A DNA stretch of 64,000 nt, taken from assembly GCF_048984525.1 (NCBI RefSeq), contig NZ_JBMGJC010000002.1, positions 62,001-126,000 of the forward strand. The letters are read 5' to 3'. The notes under the pieces were generated by a model. The model worked only from the letters and a program-made list of their open reading frames with translations, did not search any database and was not told the origin of the DNA. Below, one piece after another: positions 18,035 through 26,080 of this stretch (position 1 is its first letter; the number at the start of each line of letters is the position of its first letter). Source of the stretch: Syntrophopropionicum propionicicum_A. GTDB taxonomy: Bacteria > Bacillota > Desulfotomaculia > Desulfotomaculales > Pelotomaculaceae. The translations under genes and the position numbers were made by a program.

Positions 18035-20434
18035 GTGAACGGTATTACGGAAAGAGTACACAGGCTGCAGGAGAGGTATTTAGCTACGCCTCCGGCCATA
18101 GATGCAGAGCGTGCAGTAATAATTACCAGGTCTTACCAGGAAACAGAAGGTGAGCCGATGGTAATCAGAAGGGCCAAAGCCCTTAAAAAATTGTTAAATG
18201 AAATGACTATTTGGATTGCCGATGATGAGCTCGTAATCGGCAACCAGGCCAAAGTGGCGAGGTCCGCGCCGATTTTTCCCGAGTTCTCTTACAACTGGAT
18301 AATTGAAGAGATGGAAAATGAACCTTTTGAAAAAAGAGACGCAGACAGGTTTTTAATTGATGAAGAGACCAAAGAAACAATCAGAGGTCTTTTTGATTAC
18401 TGGGATGGGAAAAAACTCAACGATATCATTCTGAGGATGCTGCCCGAAGAATCTAAAAAAGCCATTGAAAATTCAGGAGTATATACCTTTGGTATTCCGG
18501 AAGTCGCGATCTCGGGCGTAGGACATTACAGCCCGAATTATAAAACCATTTTGGAAAAAGGTTTTTCAGGAGTTAAAAATGACGCGTTGGAGCAGTTGAA
18601 GCAGCTTGGCATACCCAGGGACGGCAGGGACATAGAAAAATATCATTTCTGGAATGCCATTATCATGGTATGTGATGCCGCAGCCGGTTTTGCTAAAAGG
18701 TATGCGAAGATGGCCCGGGAAATGGCAGCTGGGGAAAAAGACGCAAATAGAAAAACTGAACTGCTGCAGATTGCCGGGAACTGTGACTGGGTCCCTGAAA
18801 ACCCGGCCAGGACGTTTTGGGAAGCATGCCAGTCGTTCTGGTTTTTACAGCTGCTGCTCCAGCTTGAATCCAGCGGTCACTCCGTATCACCAGGAAGGTT
18901 CGACCAGTACATGTATCCCTATTATGCCAAGGATGTCAAAGAGGGACTGATAACAAAAGAATACGCCCAGGAATTAATTGAGTGCCTGTGGATTAAGCTT
19001 TCGGAAATCAATAAAATACGTCCCATCGGCGCCACAAAGGCCTTCGGCGGCTACCCCATGTTCCAGAACCTCTGTGTGGGCGGCCAGACCCGGGACGGCC
19101 GGGATGCAACCAACGAACTCTCTTATATCTGCCTGGATGCGTCCATGAACGTCAAACTGCACCAGCCCTCCATTTCGGTTAGAATCTGGAACGGGACACC
19201 GGAACAGTTATGGTTCAAGGCAATAGAAGTTAAGAAGCAGGGCCTGGGCATGCCGGCATTCTATAATGATGAGGTAATCATTCCGGCATTATTAAACAGG
19301 GCCAAAGAGTTAGCGGATGTGCGCGATTATGCCATTGTGGGATGTGTAGAGCCGGGGTGCCAGGGCTATGAATACGGGTGGTCCGGCGGTACCGGCGACG
19401 CGCCGTTTTTCAGTTTGCCCGCTTGTTTGGAACTGGCCATCAACAATGGGGTCAATCTGTTGACCGGCGTGCAGGCAGGTCCTGCCACGGGAGACCTGGC
19501 AAGCTTCACTTCCTTTGAGGAGGTTAAGGAAGCTTATGTCAAGCAGACCCAGTACTTTGTAGATCATTTTGCTGTAATCACAAATGTTGTTGACCTGGCC
19601 CATATGCAGCTGGTCCCGCTGCCGATCCTGTCCTGCGCCATGGAACCTTGTGTGGAGCGCGGTGTTGATGTAAGCGCAGGCGGCACAAAATATAATTCCA
19701 CGGGTACCGCGGGAGTGGGCGTCAGCAACGTGGCTGATGCGCTTTCAGCAATTAAGAAATTTGTGTTTGATGATCAGAAATACAGCGGCGCTGAACTCTT
19801 GAGCGCGTTGAAGTCAAATTGGGAAGGTAAAGAAGCTCTGCGCAGCGAGATTATTGCGGGTACCCCCAGCTACGGCAACGACGACTCTTACGCCGATGAG
19901 CTGGCCAGGTGGGCGGCAGGCGTTTATTGCAAACAAACTGAGGAGTGTACCGGGCCGAGGGGGCCATACAGCCCCGGACTCTATCCCGTATCTGCCAACA
20001 TCCCCATGGGCTACGGGCGGGGCGCCTCTTTAGATGGGAGAAAGGCCGGAGAATCACTGGCTGACGGAATTTCTCCCATGCACGGCAAGGATAAAAACGG
20101 CCCGACGGCTACACTCAATTCCGCTGCCGCAGTGGACCACCTGATTAACTCCAACGGAACCCTGCTGAATCTAAAGTTCCACCCGAGCGCGGTGGAAGGT
20201 GATAACGGCACCAGGAATTTGATGTCGGCAATCAAGACTTTCTTTGATAATAAGGGATTGCATTTACAATTCAACGTCGTGAGCTCAAAAACACTTAGGG
20301 ACGCCCAGAAAAACCCGAATAAATACAGGGGCTTAGTGGTGCGGGTAGCGGGTTACAGTGCTCTCTTCGTTGGACTGGACCCGGCGCTCCAGGAGGATAT
20401 CATTGAAAGAACGGAAATTACTGAACTGGCCTAG
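18035..20434 (+). CDS. Glycyl radical enzyme, dehydratase/lyase clade, substrate unknown
   Basis: About 799 residues, the normal length for the family. The catalytic cysteine is in AIVGCVEPGC at residue about 436 and the radical glycine in RVAGYSALF at about 772. The GHYSPNYKTILEKGF stretch and the GCVEP motif place it with the eliminating enzymes (glycerol/diol dehydratase, choline lyase, hydroxyproline dehydratase types) and not with pyruvate formate-lyase. After GCVEP it reads GCQGYEYGW, which I cannot assign to a known substrate class. GTG 18035 follows GAGGAGATGG; TTG 17993 is also possible. It is activated by the SAM enzyme encoded next. Oxygen-sensitive and cytoplasmic by family. Confidence 0.9.
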   Translation: MNGITERVHRLQERYLATPPAIDAERAVIITRSYQETEGEPMVIRRAKALKKLLNEMTIWIADDELVIGNQAKVARSAPIFPEFSYNWIIEEMENEPFEKRDADRFLIDEETKETIRGLFDYWDGKKLNDIILRMLPEESKKAIENSGVYTFGIPEVAISGVGHYSPNYKTILEKGFSGVKNDALEQLKQLGIPRDGRDIEKYHFWNAIIMVCDAAAGFAKRYAKMAREMAAGEKDANRKTELLQIAGNCDWVPENPARTFWEACQSFWFLQLLLQLESSGHSVSPGRFDQYMYPYYAKDVKEGLITKEYAQELIECLWIKLSEINKIRPIGATKAFGGYPMFQNLCVGGQTRDGRDATNELSYICLDASMNVKLHQPSISVRIWNGTPEQLWFKAIEVKKQGLGMPAFYNDEVIIPALLNRAKELADVRDYAIVGCVEPGCQGYEYGWSGGTGDAPFFSLPACLELAINNGVNLLTGVQAGPATGDLASFTSFEEVKEAYVKQTQYFVDHFAVITNVVDLAHMQLVPLPILSCAMEPCVERGVDVSAGGTKYNSTGTAGVGVSNVADALSAIKKFVFDDQKYSGAELLSALKSNWEGKEALRSEIIAGTPSYGNDDSYADELARWAAGVYCKQTEECTGPRGPYSPGLYPVSANIPMGYGRGASLDGRKAGESLADGISPMHGKDKNGPTATLNSAAAVDHLINSNGTLLNLKFHPSAVEGDNGTRNLMSAIKTFFDNKGLHLQFNVVSSKTLRDAQKNPNKYRGLVVRVAGYSALFVGLDPALQEDIIERTEITELA

Positions 20435-20493
20435 GTAAGATAAGGTGAGGCCAAGTACTGCGGCCGGCTCTTTCTAAAGCGCTCAGGGCAGCA

Positions 20494-20537
20494 GCCAGCA
20501 GTACACCCCAGGCTCATAGCCCGGGTGTGCTGCTGGC
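20494..20537 (+). terminator. Large hairpin between the enzyme and activase genes
   Basis: GCCAGCAGTACACCC and GGGTGTGCTGCTGGC form a 15-bp stem around a 14-base loop. There is no clean T tract, so it may be an mRNA-processing or stability element that lowers activase expression relative to the enzyme. Confidence 0.6.
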
Positions 20538-20591
20538 CTCCATCTTTCTTGTTTTTGTCGGAGCATACCTGAAAATTCGGGAGGCCTTTTA

Positions 20592-21548
20592 ATGGAAAAC
20601 GTACGAACAGGAAAAATCTTCGATATCCAGAGATACACGGTGCATGACGGCCCCGGGATCAGAACAGAGGTTTTCTTAAAGGGGTGCCCCCTTGCGTGTT
20701 TGTGGTGCCACAGCCCGGATTCACAGGCATTTGAAGACGAAATAGCGTGGTTTGAAATAAAATGTATTGGTTTGGACAACTGTGGAAAGTGCCTGGAAGT
20801 TTGTCCAACCGGAGCTTTGGCAAAAGGCCGTAAATTTTATTCAAAATTTGAAAAGAAAGAAATCCAAGTTATTGATCTTAATAGAGACAAATGCGATAAA
20901 TGCGGGCTATGCGCCGGGGTTTGTCCACCCAAAGCGTTATACCTTACCGGGAGAGATATCAGTGTTGATGAAGTCATGAAAATAATAGACAAGGACAGGT
21001 TATTTTACCGGCGCTCAGGCGGAGGGGTTACGGTATCCGGTGGGGAACCCATGGCGCAGTACAAGTTTGTCAAAGCGCTATTAAAGGAATGCAAAAACAG
21101 GGGATTGCATGTGTGCCTTGATACGAGCGGCTACGCCGAATGGGAGCATTACAGGGAAGTCCTGGAATATGTAGATCTTGTTCTATATGACTTAAAGCAT
21201 ATGGATACCCTGCAATCACAGAAATTAACCGGCGTTCCAAATGAATTAATCCTGGAAAATGCCAGGAAAATGGCGGCAGAAGGGGTCGCCCTACAAATCA
21301 GGATACCTGTCATTCCAGGCTATAACGATTCAGAAGAAAATATCCGGGCCACAAGTGAATATTGCGCCAAGCTGGGTCCTTCTGTTAAGCTTGTCCAGAT
21401 CCTTCCATACCACCGGTTGGGCTCCGCTAAATATGAACGGCTGGGTAAAAAATATAAATTGGAGGAGCTTAAACCACCCGGCAAGGAACATATGAAGCAC
21501 TGCAAGAATATTATTGAATCTTACGGGCTTAAGGTGATAATAGGCTAA
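20592..21548 (+). CDS. Glycyl radical enzyme activating enzyme (radical SAM)
   Basis: 318 residues. It uses S-adenosylmethionine and a [4Fe-4S] cluster to abstract hydrogen from the glycine of the upstream enzyme. The cluster motif is CPLACLWCH near residue 32. An inserted ferredoxin-like domain holds two further cluster sets (CIGLDNCGKCLEVCP and CDKCGLCAGVCPP). SGGEP marks the SAM site. This architecture is standard for activases of the dehydratase clade. It sits 157 bases after the enzyme gene. Confidence 0.94.
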   Translation: MENVRTGKIFDIQRYTVHDGPGIRTEVFLKGCPLACLWCHSPDSQAFEDEIAWFEIKCIGLDNCGKCLEVCPTGALAKGRKFYSKFEKKEIQVIDLNRDKCDKCGLCAGVCPPKALYLTGRDISVDEVMKIIDKDRLFYRRSGGGVTVSGGEPMAQYKFVKALLKECKNRGLHVCLDTSGYAEWEHYREVLEYVDLVLYDLKHMDTLQSQKLTGVPNELILENARKMAAEGVALQIRIPVIPGYNDSEENIRATSEYCAKLGPSVKLVQILPYHRLGSAKYERLGKKYKLEELKPPGKEHMKHCKNIIESYGLKVIIG

Positions 21549-21592
21549 AATGAAAATGTTTTTTTCAGTAAATTTTAAAGGAGGTCATTTGC

Positions 21593-22183
21593 TTGGCGGA
21601 TACTGATATTAAGATTGCCGACGCCGGAGCTGCCGGCTGGATAGCTAATTCTATAGTGTGCCTTATGGCCTGGGCCTATTTATGCGGGTTTGTGGACAGC
21701 AAAGCGCTCCTTCCCATGGCGCTGGTGTCTTTTGGCTGTACTATTTCCTACCTGGGAGCGGGTATCAGCCTGATTAAACTGGGAAATGTAGTGGGAGGGG
21801 TCACCTGGTTGTATTTTGCTTCGTTTTTCGGCTTTGCCAACGGTTTAACCTATGCTTTAAATTACTTTGCGCCAATATACAACTGGGTAATTGACCCGCG
21901 CATCCTTGGATACGAGTGGGCAACCCTGGGCGTCATGCTGATTTTTACCACTCCGGTATTTCTTAAATATTCCCCAGCCGCCGGGACGATAGCTCTCATT
22001 GGAGCAGATATCGGTGTTTGTGCCCTGGCCCTGGTTTACCTGGGTTACGCCAGCAAGTTTATGGTCTTGACCAGTGCCTGGGGGCTTTTTATAACCGGAA
22101 TTTTTGGTATCATTATGGCTGGCGGCTTAATCCTGGAAGGCGCCGGTATTAAATTTCCCATGGGCAGAGTTTTGTTAAAATAA
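21593..22183 (+). CDS. GPR1/FUN34/YaaH-family carrier (acetate-type transporter)
   Basis: 196 residues with six predicted membrane helices. The segment KLGNVVGGVTWLYF and the following FGFANGLTYALNYF resemble the core of the acetate/succinate carrier family; the strict NPAPLGL signature is not seen. It likely exports or imports a small carboxylate made or used by the cluster. The TTG start follows AAAGGAGG with good spacing. It lies directly behind the activase and probably shares its transcript. Confidence 0.68.
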   Translation: MADTDIKIADAGAAGWIANSIVCLMAWAYLCGFVDSKALLPMALVSFGCTISYLGAGISLIKLGNVVGGVTWLYFASFFGFANGLTYALNYFAPIYNWVIDPRILGYEWATLGVMLIFTTPVFLKYSPAAGTIALIGADIGVCALALVYLGYASKFMVLTSAWGLFITGIFGIIMAGGLILEGAGIKFPMGRVLLK

Positions 22184-22218
22184 AAGAAAATAAGAAAATG
22201 TCATAGCTAAATAAATCG

Positions 22219-22270
22219 ATGAGATCTCACTAATTTGTAAAAAGTCTAACAAAGGTGAGATCTCATTTCT
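22219..22270 (+). terminator. Terminator-like hairpin after the carrier gene
   Basis: ATGAGATCTCAC at 22219-22230 is repeated in inverted form as GTGAGATCTCAT at 22255-22266, followed by TTTCTT. Each arm also contains its own GAGATCTC palindrome, so an operator role is possible too. Confidence 0.6.
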
Positions 22271-22479
22271 TGCTGCGCGCAACAATTTAGTTTAGCTTAG
22301 ACAACAGGATGATATTTTATTTTTTGTATAGGTTAACAAGTGAGAGAGAAAAATTTTTTTTAAAGGATGAATCTTTATGGTTTTCAACAAACATAACGAG
22401 ATTATAAAGAATGGTGTTGCCGGTGTTATAATTATTTAAGGTTTAAAATATTACTGTTTTAAGCTATGGAGTGTTGAAT

Positions 22480-23496
22480 TTGGAATTAACACCGCGGGAA
22501 CGGGTACTTACAGCCTTATTGGGCAAAGGTGAACCTGACAGAGTCCCCTGGTTGGAGCATGATGTGCAAATCAATTTTCAGCTAAGGATCATGGGCCGTT
22601 CGAGTTTTACACCTGCTGAGCTTGCTGATAGTCTGGGGCTGGATGGGTTTGGCTTTTCTTACCCTTGCGGTGTTAATTTCGATTTCTATCCTCCCATGAT
22701 GGCTAAAAAAGAATCATTTAACGGTGTGGAAATGGTGGGCCAGGGGCTTCTCACAAGCAATGAGAGGCTGCAGGATATTATCCTGCCGGACCCGGATCAG
22801 CCCGCGGTTTATAAACGGGTACGGGAGTGGCTAAATGCCTATAAGGGTGATTATGCTGTTTACGCCAGAATACGCCTGGGTATCGCGCCTACTTATCTGG
22901 GTATGGGCCTGGAGAGGTTCTCATATAACCTGGTAGACAACCCTGACTTCATACATGAAGTGGCTGACCTGTACGCAAACTGGACAGCGAGAGTACTCGA
23001 ACATATCAATGAATTGGATTTCGATTTCTACTGGGTTACCGACGATCTGGCCTGTAACACAGGTCCTCTGTTTTCCCCCCGGGTATTACAGGAATTCTTC
23101 CTGCCCCATGTTCTAAAAGTAATAAAAGCAATGAATAAACCGTGGGTTTATCACAGTGACGGCAATGTTGAACCTTTTTTACCCATACTTTTACCCCTGG
23201 GATTTCAAGGTTTGCATCCTATAGACCCTACCGGTATGGATATTGTGAAAACTAAACAGAAATATGGCGACAGAATCTGTCTGCTTGGCAATATTGACCT
23301 GCGACACACTTTAACACGCGGAAGTCTGGAAGATGTGAAAAAAGAAGTTATGAACAGGATCAGCCAAGTGGCTCCGGGCGGCCGTTATATTATATCCAGC
23401 GCCAACAGTCTTACAGATTATTGCAAACCGCAAAATGTCCTGGCTATGGGCCAGTATATAAAAGAATATGGTAAGTATCCTATAAGGTTAGAGTGA
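22480..23496 (+). CDS. Uroporphyrinogen-decarboxylase-fold methyltransferase
   Basis: About 338 residues of the UroD/MtaA superfamily. Opening LTPRERVLTALLGKGEPDRVP is typical of the corrinoid methyltransferase branch and not of haem synthesis. Later motifs are YWVTDDLACNTGPLF and WVYHSDGNVEPFLP, where His and Asp are at the usual zinc/substrate positions. It probably transfers a methyl group between a corrinoid protein and a substrate or acceptor. TTG 22480 has the best spacing from TATGGAG; GTG 22471 is the alternative. The RamA-like gene follows at once. Confidence 0.82.
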   Translation: MELTPRERVLTALLGKGEPDRVPWLEHDVQINFQLRIMGRSSFTPAELADSLGLDGFGFSYPCGVNFDFYPPMMAKKESFNGVEMVGQGLLTSNERLQDIILPDPDQPAVYKRVREWLNAYKGDYAVYARIRLGIAPTYLGMGLERFSYNLVDNPDFIHEVADLYANWTARVLEHINELDFDFYWVTDDLACNTGPLFSPRVLQEFFLPHVLKVIKAMNKPWVYHSDGNVEPFLPILLPLGFQGLHPIDPTGMDIVKTKQKYGDRICLLGNIDLRHTLTRGSLEDVKKEVMNRISQVAPGGRYIISSANSLTDYCKPQNVLAMGQYIKEYGKYPIRLE

Positions 23497-23559
23497 AGAC
23501 AACCGAAAAACGTTTCCAATCAAGGCTGGTTTTTATGCCGGAGACTTAGTCTGAAGGGG

Positions 23560-25419
23560 ATGGCAAAGGTGTCATCAGGCAGGGTTTTATTCAAGCCCCA
23601 GGAGAAAGAAGTAGAGGTTCCCGCAGGGACGAGTATATTGCAAGCGGCTGCCCTCGCGGGAATTCCAGTTGAAGGGAATTGTGGGGGTAAAGGCTCTTGC
23701 GGTAAATGCAAGGTTAAAATTTTAAACGGTAATACGCTGAGAAAGGCGTCTGCTGAGAATAACCTGCTTTCATCTGACGAGTTGGCCCAGGGGTGGGTAT
23801 TGGCATGCCGGCATAATGTGAAGGAAGATGTCGTGGTCGAGACATGGGGCCAAAATGAAAATTCCCTGAGTAAAACCGATATAAGATGGCGAAGCTCCAA
23901 ATTAAACGTTGATCCGTCCATAGCAAAATTCTACCTGTGTATGGAATCACCCACTTTAGAGGACCGGACGCCAGACCTGGAGCGTTTGATTAACTGTATT
24001 CCCCAAAGAGATAATATTGTGGTTGGACGCAGGATTCTGGCCACCCTGCCGCAGGTTTTAAGGGAATCAGGTTTTCAGGTTACGGCGGTCCTGGCCGGTG
24101 ACACTATCGTGACGGTGGAACCCGGCAACACCACCGGGCGCATGTACGGTATAGCCCTTGATATTGGAACAACAACACTGGCAGGTTACCTGCTAGACCT
24201 GGATAGTGGGGAAGTCCTGGCTGTTTCCGTGTCGTCCAATCCCCAGTCCGTTTACGGCGCTGACATAATCTCACGGATCTACCATGCCGCAAATAATTAT
24301 GATGGTTTAATACAATTACAAGACCTTGTACTGGGGGCCGTTAACAGTATAATATCCTGCCTGCTTCAGGAAACAGACGTTAATAAAGAGGAAATATACG
24401 AGTTAGTGGTGGTGGGGAATACAACCATGAGCCACCTGTTCCTGGGCATAGACCCCGCTAACCTGGCCCCCGCGCCTTTCATCCCAGCCTTTAACCGTGC
24501 CGTGGAACTTCCCTCATCCGAATTGGGACTGGACCTGCTGCCTGAAAGCAGGGTGCTGGTTTTGCCTAATATTGCCGGTTTTGTGGGCTCTGACACCGTC
24601 GGCATGATGTTGGCAGCCCGCATTGACCAGAGGGAGGGCACCTGTCTGGCGGTTGACATTGGAACTAACGGTGAAGTGGTGTTGGCTTCCAGGGGCAGGG
24701 TCCTGATATGCTCTTCAGCAGCCGGTCCCGCCTTTGAGGGTTCCCATATCAGGCACGGTATGCGGGCGGTTGATGGAGCGATAGAATCTGTTGTTATCAG
24801 TAATGACGTTCGCCTGGGAACCATTGGCGGCCTTCCTCCCCGGGGAATCTGTGGATCCGGCCTGATTGACGCCGTGGCCGAGATGCTGAAGGCCGGCATA
24901 ATTGATGAGACCGGCCGCTTTACAGATCCTGAAAAAGACAGGTGCAAACTGAACCTGCTGCTTCAGAACAGGTTGGTAAAAAAAGATGACTGCACTGAAT
25001 TTATACTTGCGCCGCGTGATATTTCAGGTACAGGCTATGATATTGTCATTACACAAAGGGATATAAAAGAATTGCAACTGGCCAAGGCGGCAATTCATGC
25101 CGGCATCCAGGTATTACTGCGGGAAATGGGGCTTGACGCGGAAAATATAACGGAAATCCTTCTGGCCGGTGCTTTTGGCAACCATGTCAGAAAAGACAGC
25201 GCGCTGGCCATCGGGCTATTACCCCCGGTTTCCCTCCACCGCATTTTACCAATAGGCAATGCCGCCGGGGAAGGAGCCGTGCTCTCCCTGCTTTCCAGGA
25301 CTGAAAGAAAACGGGCTCTGGCTTTATGCCAAAAGGCTGAACATGTAGATTTATCTGCAAGAGCTGATTTTTATGAAAGGTTTATTGACGCGCTCAGATT
25401 TCCTTTCCCACCATCTTGA
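23560..25419 (+). CDS. RamA-like corrinoid activation protein (2Fe-2S plus ASKHA domain)
   Basis: About 619 residues. The N-terminal ferredoxin domain has the cysteine set NCGGKGSCGKCKV and a later ACRH, fitting a [2Fe-2S] cluster. The rest is a DUF4445/ASKHA ATPase-like fold with ALDIGTTTLAGYLLDL, AVDIGTNGEVVL and LLAGAFGNHV. Such proteins use ATP to re-reduce Co(II) corrinoid to the active Co(I) state. GTG 23569 has better spacing from GAAGGGG than ATG 23560. With the methyltransferase it indicates corrinoid-dependent methyl transfer, yet no separate corrinoid carrier protein is encoded in the window. Confidence 0.9.
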   Translation: MAKVSSGRVLFKPQEKEVEVPAGTSILQAAALAGIPVEGNCGGKGSCGKCKVKILNGNTLRKASAENNLLSSDELAQGWVLACRHNVKEDVVVETWGQNENSLSKTDIRWRSSKLNVDPSIAKFYLCMESPTLEDRTPDLERLINCIPQRDNIVVGRRILATLPQVLRESGFQVTAVLAGDTIVTVEPGNTTGRMYGIALDIGTTTLAGYLLDLDSGEVLAVSVSSNPQSVYGADIISRIYHAANNYDGLIQLQDLVLGAVNSIISCLLQETDVNKEEIYELVVVGNTTMSHLFLGIDPANLAPAPFIPAFNRAVELPSSELGLDLLPESRVLVLPNIAGFVGSDTVGMMLAARIDQREGTCLAVDIGTNGEVVLASRGRVLICSSAAGPAFEGSHIRHGMRAVDGAIESVVISNDVRLGTIGGLPPRGICGSGLIDAVAEMLKAGIIDETGRFTDPEKDRCKLNLLLQNRLVKKDDCTEFILAPRDISGTGYDIVITQRDIKELQLAKAAIHAGIQVLLREMGLDAENITEILLAGAFGNHVRKDSALAIGLLPPVSLHRILPIGNAAGEGAVLSLLSRTERKRALALCQKAEHVDLSARADFYERFIDALRFPFPPS

Positions 25420-25518
25420 TAACCGGGGGTTTTTTGACTATTAAGGACAGCGGGTTAATTGACTTTTCAGACCTGGTAAGGTAAAATAAACAGTGCTTTT
25501 TCATATCATATATAACTG

Positions 25519-25593
25519 GCCGATGTGGCTCAGGGGTAGAGCAGCGCACTCGTAATGCGCAGGCCGGGGGTTCGAATCCCCCCATCGGCTCCA
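25519..25593 (+). tRNA. tRNA-Thr, anticodon CGU
   Basis: A full cloverleaf: acceptor GCCGATG with CATCGGC, D arm GCTC-AGGGGTA-GAGC, anticodon stem GCGCA/TGCGC around CTCGTAA, T arm GGGGG-TTCGAAT-CCCCC, discriminator T and encoded CCA. Anticodon CGT reads ACG (threonine). Confidence 0.97.
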
Positions 25594-25605
25594 GGAATAT
25601 CAAGG

Positions 25606-25635
25606 CCTCCGGGGATTGACCCCGGGGGTTATTCT
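25606..25635 (+). terminator. Terminator after tRNA-Thr
   Basis: CCTCCGGGG and CCCCGGGGG pair around ATTGA, followed by TTATTCT, a dozen bases after the tRNA. Confidence 0.8.
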
Positions 25636-25763
25636 GCTAAATGGGGATAATTTGAGAATATCATATTGTGTCGCTGCTGTCATGATTTTGGTAAAGGACA
25701 AACCATCTTTCTGTCGAAGTATTAGGGAAATATTTGAAGGGGGCGTAAAAAATAAACGAAAGA

Positions 25764-26039
25764 ATGGCTGAAATAGCACGATTGGTGACCGATAGTAAAC
25801 TTAGCAATCAGGAAATTCTTATTTTTGTAGGAGAGGTAGATCAAGGCACAAGGGATAAAGTCAGCCTCGAGATTGATCTGATGGTAAAAGAACGCAAATT
25901 GCCAATTGGTGAAGCTTTTCCTCTAGTAAGAGATGGCTTTAACCAAATTGCCATGGACAACAATATGGATCAGGCAGTTTTATTTTGGATTTATATGGAT
26001 TGGTTAAACAAGCAAGTAATAAGAGTAAAAATAAGATAA
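25764..26039 (+). CDS. Hypothetical 91-aa protein
   Basis: A single acidic-to-neutral helical domain starting MAEIARLVTDSKLSNQEILIF; no membrane segment and no motif I recognise. An AAGGGGG lies about 20 bases upstream, so an upstream non-ATG start (ATA or similar) is possible. It stands alone between the tRNA and the convergent sensor kinase. Confidence 0.55.
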   Translation: MAEIARLVTDSKLSNQEILIFVGEVDQGTRDKVSLEIDLMVKERKLPIGEAFPLVRDGFNQIAMDNNMDQAVLFWIYMDWLNKQVIRVKIR

Positions 26040-26080
26040 AAAATAGCGTTGAGGTCTCCGGGATAATATCCGTAGATTTT

